A DNA stretch of 64,000 bases, taken from NCBI RefSeq assembly GCF_009827495.1, contig NZ_WTZA01000001.1, forward strand, positions 434,001-498,000. Direction: 5' to 3'. Every line of letters starts with the position of its first letter. Position 1 is the first letter of the stretch. This stretch comes from Tsuneonella aeria. Lineage in GTDB: Bacteria > Pseudomonadota > Alphaproteobacteria > Sphingomonadales > Sphingomonadaceae. The position numbers and the translations under genes are program-made. Below, piece after piece: positions 44,771 through 52,263 of this stretch. A model generated the notes under the pieces. The model was not told the origin of the DNA, searched no databases, and saw nothing but the letters and a program-made list of their open reading frames with translations.

Positions 44771-46325
44771 ACCCTACTACCTTACCACCGCGATAAGTTA
44801 CCCGAACGGCAAGCCGCACATCGGCCACGCTTACGAAGCGATCGCGGCCGACGTCATCGCGCGCTTTCGCGCGGCAAAGGGCTACGACGTCCGCCTGGTT
44901 ACAGGCACGGACGAACACGGGCTGAAGATGGATCGCACCGCTCGCGACGCGGGGCGCGAAACGCTCGATTTCGCGACCGAGATGTCGGACCACTTCCGCG
45001 CGATGTGCGACGGGCTCAACGTCGGATACAGCGCCTTTCGCCGCACGACCGAGGCGCAGCATCACGCGGCGAGCCAGGTCCTGTGGCAGGCGATGCACGA
45101 TGCCGGTGATCTCTACCTCGACCGGTACGAAGGCTGGTATTCCGTCAGGGACGAAGCCTTCTATGACGAGAGCGAGCTGGTCGAAGGGGAAGGGGGGCAG
45201 AAGCTTTCGCCCCAGGGCACGGCCGTGGAATGGAACGTGGAGGAAAGCTGGTTCTTCCGCCTGTCGCGCTACCGCGATTTCCTGATCGAGCTCAACGAAA
45301 CACCCGGTTTTCTTCGGCCGGAGAGCCGGCGCAACGAAGTTCTCGCCTTCCTGCGCGGGAACGATCTGCGCGACCTTTCCGTCTCCCGCACCAGCTTCGA
45401 CTGGGGCGTGCCCGTTCCCGGCAGCCCCGGACATGTGATGTACGTCTGGGTCGATGCGCTCACCACGTATCTCACCGGGATCGGTTTTCCCGACCGCGAT
45501 GGAGACTTCGCCCGGTTCTGGCCGGCAGACCTCCACCTGATCGGCAAGGATATCGTCCGGTTCCACGCCGTCTACTGGCCCGCCTTCCTGAAAAGCGCGG
45601 GCCTGCCCTTGCCCAAGGCAATCTTCGGCCACGGCTTCCTGCTTCACCGCGGGGAGAAAATGTCGAAATCGCTGGGCAACGTGATCGATCCGATGGCCCT
45701 TGCCGAGCAGTTCGGCGTCGATCAATTGCGCTATTTTCTGATGCGCGAAGTGGTGTTCGGAAACGACGGCGGATTTTCTGCCGAGGCGATCGTCAATCGC
45801 TGCAATGCGGAGCTGGCAAACAGCTTCGGCAACCTTGCTCAGCGCGTATTATCCATGATTTACAAGAATATGGACGGCGAACTTCGCAAGTTTTCTCCCG
45901 CCGCGGAAGACGATGCGCTGCTGGCCCAGGTTCGTGCTGCGTGTGCCAGCGAATTGCCACAGGCGTTCGAGTCGCTGGACTTTTCGGTCGGCATCGAAGC
46001 CTGGATGCGCGCCGTCTTCGCCTGCAATCAGTACGTGGACGAACAGGCGCCGTGGGCGCTGCGCAAGACCGATCCTGAGCGCATGGGAATCGTGCTGCTG
46101 ACATTGTTGAGGGCGGTGCGCGACCTCGCCATCGCGATCCGGCCGGTCGTGCCGCAATCGGCCGATCGCGTACTGGACCAGCTCGGCATCCCGGAAGCCG
46201 AGCGGGATTTCATCGCACTGACCGACAACACGTGGTTCGATCGCCTGGTCGAAAACGGCTTCCGTCTGGCGCAACCCACCGGCGTGTTCCCACGGCTGGA
46301 AATGCCGGCAGGGGACGCCGGGTGA
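44763..46325 (+). CDS. metG: Methionyl-tRNA synthetase
   Basis: Charges tRNA-Met. Class I signature HIGH is at 19-22 and KMSKS at 299-303. With 520 residues it is the short form, lacking the C-terminal EMAP-like dimerisation domain, and the connective peptide has no cysteine knuckle. ATG 44763 lies within holB, and the stop overlaps tatD (GTGA). Confidence 0.96.
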   Translation: MAEPYYLTTAISYPNGKPHIGHAYEAIAADVIARFRAAKGYDVRLVTGTDEHGLKMDRTARDAGRETLDFATEMSDHFRAMCDGLNVGYSAFRRTTEAQHHAASQVLWQAMHDAGDLYLDRYEGWYSVRDEAFYDESELVEGEGGQKLSPQGTAVEWNVEESWFFRLSRYRDFLIELNETPGFLRPESRRNEVLAFLRGNDLRDLSVSRTSFDWGVPVPGSPGHVMYVWVDALTTYLTGIGFPDRDGDFARFWPADLHLIGKDIVRFHAVYWPAFLKSAGLPLPKAIFGHGFLLHRGEKMSKSLGNVIDPMALAEQFGVDQLRYFLMREVVFGNDGGFSAEAIVNRCNAELANSFGNLAQRVLSMIYKNMDGELRKFSPAAEDDALLAQVRAACASELPQAFESLDFSVGIEAWMRAVFACNQYVDEQAPWALRKTDPERMGIVLLTLLRAVRDLAIAIRPVVPQSADRVLDQLGIPEAERDFIALTDNTWFDRLVENGFRLAQPTGVFPRLEMPAGDAG

Positions 46326-47098
46326 GGCTGATCGATAGCCATTGCCATCTCGAATACGATGGTCTTGTCGACGATCAGGCAGCAGTGCTGGCAAGAGCAC
46401 GTTCCGCCGGCGTGAGCGGCATGCTCAATATCTCGACCCGTCAGAGCGAATGGCACAAGGTCGTCGGCACGGCCGAGCGTGAAGCAGATGTCTGGGCGAG
46501 TGTCGGCATTCATCCGCACGAGGCGGACGGCCACGCCGACCTGGGGCGCGACGCGCTCCTCGCTGCGACCGAACACCCGAAGGTGATCGCCGTCGGCGAA
46601 AGCGGGCTGGACTATTACTATGACAGGTCGGATCGCGCGGTGCAGCGCGATCTGTTCCGGATGCACATCGGCGTCGCGCGCGAAAGCGGTCTGCCGATCG
46701 TGATTCACACCCGCGATGCGGAGGATGACACCGCCGGGATCCTTGCCGAAGAGATGGGGAAGGGGCGCTTCCCGGCATTGATCCATTGCTTCACGGCATC
46801 CGCGGATTTTGCGCGGAAGGTACTCGATCTGGGACTTTCGATATCGATTTCCGGAATCGTCACGTTCAGAAATGCCGAGGTGCTCCGCGCGGTCGCCAGG
46901 GACGTGCCCTCCGATCGCCTGCTGGTCGAAACGGACAGCCCGTTCCTCGCTCCGGTCCCGCATCGCGGCAGGCCCTGCGAACCGGCCTTCGTGCGCGACA
47001 CCGCCGCGTTCCTCGCCGAACTGCGCGGAATCCCGTTTGAAGAACTTGCCGAAACAACGAGCCGCAACTTCTTCGGGCTATTCGGAAAAGCGGCATGA
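46322..47098 (+). CDS. tatD: TatD-family metal-dependent DNase
   Basis: TatD/YcfH-type hydrolase, a 3'-5' exonuclease family also linked to D-amino acid deacylation. Metal ligands are visible in LIDSHCHLEYDG, GESGLDYYYD, PIVIHTRDAEDD, HCFTAS and ETDSPFLAPVPHRG. GTG 46322 overlaps the metG stop and gives 258 aa. This position after metG is typical for ycfH. It overlaps the next gene by ATGA. Confidence 0.9.
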   Translation: MRLIDSHCHLEYDGLVDDQAAVLARARSAGVSGMLNISTRQSEWHKVVGTAEREADVWASVGIHPHEADGHADLGRDALLAATEHPKVIAVGESGLDYYYDRSDRAVQRDLFRMHIGVARESGLPIVIHTRDAEDDTAGILAEEMGKGRFPALIHCFTASADFARKVLDLGLSISISGIVTFRNAEVLRAVARDVPSDRLLVETDSPFLAPVPHRGRPCEPAFVRDTAAFLAELRGIPFEELAETTSRNFFGLFGKAA

Positions 47099-47862
47099 AG
47101 ATGCTCATGCTCGGCAGCGGCACTTCGACCGGCGTGCCGCGCGTCGGCAACGATTGGGGGGAGTGCGATCCCGCCGAGCCGCGCAACCGGCGCACCCGCG
47201 TGTCGATCATTGTCGAAAGCGACGAGGGCAAGCGGTTGCTGGTGGACACGTCCACCGACTTGCGCGCGCAGCTCCTCGCCAACCGGATCGACCGCGTGGA
47301 CGGGGTTTTCTGGACTCACGATCACGCGGATCATTGCCACGGTATCGATGATCTGCGCGTGATGCGGTACGACCGGTCGGGGCCGCTCCCGGGGTTCGCG
47401 GCAGACGAGACTGCCCGCAGGCTGCGGGCCCGCTTCAGCTATGTGTTCGCCGGGGAGCACGGCTATCCCACCATCGTGGAACTCAACACGCTGGAAAAAC
47501 TGCGCATCTTCGCAGGCTTCGGAATCGGCAAGGTCCAGATGCCGCACGGGCCTGCGCAATCTACCGGTTATCGCTTCGATGCTGACGGGAAATCCGTGGT
47601 TTACGCCACGGACTTCAGTGAAATTGTCCCCGGCATGCTGGAGGTTTTCGCCGGTGCGGACCTGATGGTGGTCGATTGCCTTCGCCGCCGTCCGCATCCC
47701 ACCCATGCGCATCTCGACATGGCGCTGGACCTGATCGCGCGGTCGGGCGCGCGGCGGGCGGTGCTGACCCACCTCGACAAAAGCCTCGATTACCGCACTT
47801 TGTCAGCCGAAGTGCCGGACCACGTCATGGTCGGGTACGACGGCCTGGAGGTCACCGTATGA
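47095..47862 (+). CDS. MBL-fold phosphodiesterase-like hydrolase
   Basis: A metallo-beta-lactamase fold protein of 255 residues, close to PhnP and RNase Z-like phosphodiesterases. The metal-binding THDHADHCHG is at 74-83; further ligands are in ATDFSE and the late TH of LTHLDKSLDYR. A GSGTSTGVPR start is typical. It begins in the tatD stop and usually accompanies tatD in alphaproteobacteria. The natural substrate is uncertain; cyclic phosphodiesters are a family precedent. Confidence 0.87.
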   Translation: MKMLMLGSGTSTGVPRVGNDWGECDPAEPRNRRTRVSIIVESDEGKRLLVDTSTDLRAQLLANRIDRVDGVFWTHDHADHCHGIDDLRVMRYDRSGPLPGFAADETARRLRARFSYVFAGEHGYPTIVELNTLEKLRIFAGFGIGKVQMPHGPAQSTGYRFDADGKSVVYATDFSEIVPGMLEVFAGADLMVVDCLRRRPHPTHAHLDMALDLIARSGARRAVLTHLDKSLDYRTLSAEVPDHVMVGYDGLEVTV

Positions 47863-48029
47863 ACGAACACGGCGTCGTTCAGTTGATCGGCCTTGGAGCT
47901 TGGCTGATCCTTGCCGCGAGTGCGGTCGCCTCGTTTCGCATGGGCTGGCGCAAGGGCGTCCAGATGGCGCTCGTATGGGCTGGGATATTCACGGCCGTGG
48001 CGTTGCTGTTTTCGATGGTCGGCGCGTGA
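47859..48029 (+). CDS. Small membrane protein, 56 residues
   Basis: A short protein with two hydrophobic helices (LIGLGAWLILAASAVASF and VQMALVWAGIFTAVALLFSMVG) around a basic loop RMGWRKG. ATG 47859 overlaps the preceding stop (ATGA), so it is the last member of the dac-tmk-holB-metG-tatD chain. I cannot assign a family. A remnant of a longer membrane or protease leader is possible. Confidence 0.65.
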   Translation: MNEHGVVQLIGLGAWLILAASAVASFRMGWRKGVQMALVWAGIFTAVALLFSMVGA

Positions 48030-48058
48030 TCGACATGGCGCCCACCCTTCCGTTTAAC

Positions 48059-48072
48059 ATAATATATATTAT
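48059..48072. repeat. AT-only palindrome before mazG
   Basis: ATAATATATATTAT, a perfect 14-bp palindrome made only of A and T, stands 9 bases before the mazG start. In this GC-rich window such a run is exceptional. It could contain a -10 element, bind a regulator, or be an easily melted site. No ribosome-binding site is visible between it and mazG. Confidence 0.5.
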
Positions 48073-48081
48073 CATCCCCGT

Positions 48082-48837
48082 ATGAGCGCCTCGCTCGATC
48101 GCCTTCTCCGCATCATGGCGACACTGCGCGACCCCTATCGCGGATGCGAATGGGATCGTGCACAGACATTCGCGACGATCGCCCCGTACACGATCGAGGA
48201 AGCATACGAAGTGGCCGACGCCATCGAGCGTGCGGACATGGAGGATTTGCGCGGTGAGCTCGGCGATCTCCTGCTTCAGGTCGTCTTCCACGCGCGTATC
48301 GCCGACGAAGGTGGCTATTTCACCTTTGAGGACGTCGCACGAACCATCGCCGACAAGATGGAGGCGCGCCACCCGCACATCTTCGGCGAAACGGCCGGTA
48401 TCACTGACGCGAGCCACTGGGAGGATTTGAAAGCCGCCGAACGCGCCGCCAGCGGCTCGACCAGCGCACTCGACGGGGTCGCAGCTGCATTGCCCGCGCT
48501 GATGCGCGCGGAAAAGCTTCAGAAGCGCGCCGCTCGCGTCGGTTTCGACTGGCCCGACCCCGAGGGACCGGCTGCGAAAGTGGCGGAGGAAGCGCGCGAG
48601 CTTGCAGAGGCATCCGAGGCGGAGCGCTTCGAAGAAGCAGGCGACCTGCTGTTCGCCGCGGTCAACCTGGTGCGCGCCTATGGCGTGGCGCCCGAAGAAG
48701 CGCTCCGCGCCGCGAACGCGAAATTCGAGCGGCGCTTCCGCGCGATGGAACAGGCGGCCGGGGGTGATTTCGCCTCGCGGTCGCTTGAGGAACAGGAAAC
48801 GCTTTGGCAGCAGGTGAAGGCAGCCGAACGCCTATAG
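48082..48837 (+). CDS. mazG: Nucleoside triphosphate pyrophosphohydrolase
   Basis: Hydrolyses (d)NTPs to monophosphate and pyrophosphate, clearing damaged nucleotides. 251 residues with two MazG domains; metal-binding glutamates are in YTIEEAYEVADAI with ELGDLLLQVVFHA, and in the second half EEARELAEA with EEAGDLLFAAVNL. ATG 48082 has no clear ribosome-binding site, so the message may be nearly leaderless. Its stop and that of hflX, on the opposite strand, lie in the same CCTATAGG. Confidence 0.93.
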   Translation: MSASLDRLLRIMATLRDPYRGCEWDRAQTFATIAPYTIEEAYEVADAIERADMEDLRGELGDLLLQVVFHARIADEGGYFTFEDVARTIADKMEARHPHIFGETAGITDASHWEDLKAAERAASGSTSALDGVAAALPALMRAEKLQKRAARVGFDWPDPEGPAAKVAEEARELAEASEAERFEEAGDLLFAAVNLVRAYGVAPEEALRAANAKFERRFRAMEQAAGGDFASRSLEEQETLWQQVKAAERL

Positions 48838-50142
48838 GCTTTCGTATTGACCGAGTTCCTTGGGATTGAGCCGGACGACGATGCGCCGCAGCGGCCCGTC
48901 CGGTCCGGTGCCGGCCTCCGCTTCCTCAATCACGTCTCCGTGCGCGTGCAGCCATGCGATCCGCCGCCCGGCGCTGGCCGGGAGGACAAGTTCATGCACC
49001 CGCGCCTGCTGGGTCAGCAATGCAGCCACGTGTTCCACGAACGCCTGCACCCCTTCCCCCGTTTCGGCCGATATCGCCACGGTCATCGGGTCGGCGCTGG
49101 CGGCGTCAGCGACGGCGCTTGCGTCATCGGGTGGCAGCAGGTCGATCTTGTTCCAGACCTCAAGGATCGGGATCGCGCCCTCGCCCTCACCCTCGACATC
49201 TTCGCCTCCAACGCCCAAGTCGCCGAGCACCTCCAGCACCTGCGCTTTCTGGGCGGCGGTCGAGGGATTGGCGATGTCACGCACATGGACGATTATATCG
49301 GCGCCAGTGACTTCTTCCAGGGTGGCGCGGAACGCGGCGACAAGCTGGGTCGGCAGATCGGAAATGAATCCCACCGTGTCCGACAGGATCGCCTTGTCCA
49401 CCCCCGGCAAAGTAATGGCCCGCATTGTGGGATCGAGCGTCGCGAACAGCAGATCTTCGGCCATGACATCGGCGCCGGTGAGCCGGTTGAAAAGCGTGGA
49501 TTTGCCTGCGTTGGTATAACCCACCAGCGCGATAACCGGCCATGGCGCACGACCGCGGCGGTCGCGATGGAGCGCGCGGGTCTTGCGCACCCCTTCCAGC
49601 TCCTTGCGCAGGCGTCCCATGCGCTGCCGTATCATCCGCCTGTCGGCTTCGATCTGGGTTTCGCCGGGGCCGCCCAGGAAGCCGAACCCGCCGCGCTGCC
49701 GTTCAAGGTGAGTCCACGACCGCACGAGGCGGCTCTGTTGATAATCGAGATGCGCCAGTTCGACCTGCAACCGCCCTTCCGCGGTTACGGCCCGCTCGCC
49801 GAAAATCTCCAGGATCAGTCCGGTGCGGTCGATCACCTTGCGTTTGAGCCGGTCTTCCAGGTTACGCTGCTGGATGGGCGTGAGCGCGCCATCAACGATG
49901 ACAAGTTGCGCTTCGTGCTGTTCGCAAGCGACTGCGATGTTGTCCACCTGGCCCGATCCGAACAACGTGCCCGGCTTGACCTGGCGCACGGGGATCACCG
50001 CCGCATCCGCCACGACGATGCCTATCGCCAGCGCAAGTCCGCACGCTTCCTCGAGCCGGGCCTCAGGCTCCAGGTCGTGATGGCGGCCGCGCACGTCGGG
50101 GCATACGACAACGGCCCGCGCACCGCGGGACACCTCGCCCAT
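48832..50142 (-). CDS. hflX: GTPase HflX
   Basis: Ribosome-associated GTPase that rescues or splits stalled 70S ribosomes. The N-terminal domain ends with the glycine-rich RQRGGFGFLGGPGETQIEADRR, the G1 motif is VGYTNAGKSTLFN, G3 is DTVGFISDLP and G4 is WNKIDLL. ATG 50142 lies 17 bases after the hfq stop, giving 436 aa. The hfq-hflX pair is conserved widely. It converges with mazG with a 6-base overlap. Confidence 0.95.
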   Translation of the reverse strand: MGEVSRGARAVVVCPDVRGRHHDLEPEARLEEACGLALAIGIVVADAAVIPVRQVKPGTLFGSGQVDNIAVACEQHEAQLVIVDGALTPIQQRNLEDRLKRKVIDRTGLILEIFGERAVTAEGRLQVELAHLDYQQSRLVRSWTHLERQRGGFGFLGGPGETQIEADRRMIRQRMGRLRKELEGVRKTRALHRDRRGRAPWPVIALVGYTNAGKSTLFNRLTGADVMAEDLLFATLDPTMRAITLPGVDKAILSDTVGFISDLPTQLVAAFRATLEEVTGADIIVHVRDIANPSTAAQKAQVLEVLGDLGVGGEDVEGEGEGAIPILEVWNKIDLLPPDDASAVADAASADPMTVAISAETGEGVQAFVEHVAALLTQQARVHELVLPASAGRRIAWLHAHGDVIEEAEAGTGPDGPLRRIVVRLNPKELGQYESL

Positions 50143-50159
50143 CAGGTTGTCGTCGAAGC

Positions 50160-50708
50160 TCAGTCGCTGTCGCCTTCGAATTCATCGCTCAGGTCCACGG
50201 CCGTCGCCGGCTGAATAGTGGACACCGCGTGCTTGTAGGCAAGCTGAACGTACCCGTCCCGCTCCAGCAGCATGCAGAACAGGTCGTACGCGGCGATCGT
50301 GCCCTGGAGCATCACGCCGTTTACCAGGAACATGGTCACCTGAACTTCCGCCTCGCGGACGCGGCTCAGGAATACGTCCTGGAGCAGGCGCTGCTTGGCG
50401 TTGGACCCCTGGCTCGCGAACTGTCCGGCATCCATCGGATTTCCCGGCATGATCGTGGAGACCGCATGCTTGTACACCAGTTGAGACTGGCCGTCGCGGC
50501 GCAACAGAATCGAGAAGTTATCGAACCAGGTGACAATGCCCTGCAGCTTCACGCCCTTCACAAGGAACATCGTCACAGGGGTCTTGTTCTTGCGCAGCAT
50601 GTTCAGGAACGCATCCTGCAAGCTTTGCTGCTTGCCGCCGGAAGTCGCGGGCACGTCGGGCTCCTTCGGCGGGATCGGGCGCGCGGACAGGGTTCGGGTC
50701 GTGGACAC
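50160..50708 (-). CDS. hfq: Tandem two-domain Hfq RNA chaperone
   Basis: An Hfq of 182 residues with two Sm-like domains in one chain, at about 29-88 and 107-167. Domain 1 has [17 protein letters not shown] and [11 protein letters not shown], matching E. coli Hfq including the proximal-face Gln, Phe, Lys-His and the rim basic residues. Domain 2 ([28 protein letters not shown]) keeps Gln, Phe and Lys-His but has lost a rim basic residue and carries Met where domain 1 has the distal-face Lys (GVMLQG against GVKLQG). Three chains could therefore make a pseudo-hexamer with alternating faces. GTG 50708 has GGAG nine bases upstream; the frame extends upstream to 50849. Confidence 0.9.
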   Translation of the reverse strand: MSTTRTLSARPIPPKEPDVPATSGGKQQSLQDAFLNMLRKNKTPVTMFLVKGVKLQGIVTWFDNFSILLRRDGQSQLVYKHAVSTIMPGNPMDAGQFASQGSNAKQRLLQDVFLSRVREAEVQVTMFLVNGVMLQGTIAAYDLFCMLLERDGYVQLAYKHAVSTIQPATAVDLSDEFEGDSD

Positions 50709-50870
50709 GTGAACGGTCTCCGTCTTGTCGGCGGCCGCATTTCTCAACAAGGCACGGTCCGCGATCTGGCGCGTGGTCCAGGAGCCCCGCGCCGGTTGTC
50801 GCGACCGAATATTGAGCGCCCACCTGTTTCGCAAATGCTTTTGCTGCACCTGCGTTCCGCGAGCGTTGAA

Positions 50871-52247
50871 CTATTCGTCGTCGCGCCGGTCGCCCATGCC
50901 CAACAGCTTGAGCTTACGATGCAGCGCGGAGCGCTCCATGCCGATGAAGCTCGCAGTCTTGGAGATGTTGCCGGAAAACCGCCGGATCTGGATGGAGAGG
51001 TATTCGCGTTCGAAACTCTCGCGGGCTTCACGCAGCGGCACGCCCATCATCGCCGAAATGCCCCCGCCCCCGCCCAGGCGCCCCCCGGTCACTTCGCTGG
51101 GGAGCATGTCGGCCTCGATCACCGACAGGCGTTCGCGCGGCGTCAGGATGATCGTCCGTTCGACGACATTGCGAAGCTGGCGTACGTTTCCGGGCCAATC
51201 GTAAGCCTGCAGCGCGGCCAGTGCTTCTTCCGACAGGTCGGGCGGGGAGATGCCCTGTTCCGCGGCATAACGGGCAAAGAAGTGATCGGCGAGCGCCGGT
51301 ATGTCGTCGCGCCGCTCGGCAAGCGAAGGGATGGTGACGGGCACGACATTCAGACGATAGAACAGGTCCTCGCGGAAAGCCTTTTCCTCGATCTCCCGCC
51401 CCAGGTCGCGGGAGGTGGACGAGACGACCCGCACATCCACCGCGATCTGCCGACTGCCGCCCACGCGCACGAAGCTCTGCTCCGTCAGCACGCGGAGGAT
51501 GCGGGCCTGGGTGCTCAGCGGCATGTCAGCCACTTCATCGAGATAGAGCGTGCCGCCATCCGCAAGTTCGAGGAGGCCGGGCCGCACCAGCTTGCCGTCG
51601 GATTCCTCGCCGAACAGTTCCTGTTCGAACCGTTCCGGGGTGATCCGGGCGGAATTGACGATGACGAAGGCCCCGTCGGCCCGGGCGCTCCACGAATGGA
51701 GCAGGCGGGCGGCCACTTCCTTGCCTGACCCGCCCGGCCCGCTGATCATCACGCGGCTGCCGGTATTGGCCACGCGCTTCAAGGTGGCGCGCACGGCGTT
51801 GATGGCGCCGGAGTTGCCGGTGAATTCCTCGCCCCGGGCGAATCCTTCGCGCAGCCGGACGTTCTCCCGGCGCAGGCGTTCGGTCTCGGTCGCCCGCTGA
51901 ACCAGCAGGAGCAGCTTGCCGGCCTCGAACGGCTTCTCGATGAAATCCATCGCTCCCCGCCCGACGGCGGAGACGGCCGTGTCGATATTTCCGTGCCCGG
52001 AAAATATGATCACCGGCAGTTCGGGTTCGCGCTTCTTGATCTCGTCGAGCACCTCCAGCCCGTCCATCGGGCTGCCATGGAGCCACACGTCGAGCAGGAC
52101 GAGGCTGGGCCGCCGGACGTCGACCGCGGCGAGCGCGGCGGCACTGTCGCCCGCTGTGCGGCATTCGTAGCCTTCGTCGCTCAGCACGCCGGCCACGAGT
52201 TCGCGGATGTCGCGTTCGTCGTCGACGATCAGGATATCGAGCGCCAT
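50871..52247 (-). CDS. ntrX: Response regulator NtrX lacking the GAFTGA loop
   Basis: NtrC-family regulator of 458 residues paired with NtrY. The receiver has D9-D10, phosphoacceptor D53 and K105; the AAA+ domain has Walker A GPGGSGKE at 170-177 and Walker B TLYLDEVADM; a Fis-type HTH ends the protein (GNISKTASFIGMERSALHRKL). The sigma-54 contact motif GAFTGA is absent: after ELFGEE the sequence is SDGKLVRPGLLE. It probably does not activate sigma-54 promoters and works by direct DNA binding, as reported for other alphaproteobacterial NtrX proteins. ATG 52247 gives the normal start. Confidence 0.93.
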   Translation of the reverse strand: MALDILIVDDERDIRELVAGVLSDEGYECRTAGDSAAALAAVDVRRPSLVLLDVWLHGSPMDGLEVLDEIKKREPELPVIIFSGHGNIDTAVSAVGRGAMDFIEKPFEAGKLLLLVQRATETERLRRENVRLREGFARGEEFTGNSGAINAVRATLKRVANTGSRVMISGPGGSGKEVAARLLHSWSARADGAFVIVNSARITPERFEQELFGEESDGKLVRPGLLELADGGTLYLDEVADMPLSTQARILRVLTEQSFVRVGGSRQIAVDVRVVSSTSRDLGREIEEKAFREDLFYRLNVVPVTIPSLAERRDDIPALADHFFARYAAEQGISPPDLSEEALAALQAYDWPGNVRQLRNVVERTIILTPRERLSVIEADMLPSEVTGGRLGGGGGISAMMGVPLREARESFEREYLSIQIRRFSGNISKTASFIGMERSALHRKLKLLGMGDRRDDE

Positions 52248-52263
52248 CAGTCTTGCCTCAACC

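Noticed and set aside
50160..50849. hfq starting at GTG 50849 (229 residues)
   Set aside because: The extra 47 residues are arginine-rich and unlike an Hfq N-terminus; GTG 50708 has a GGAG at usable distance.
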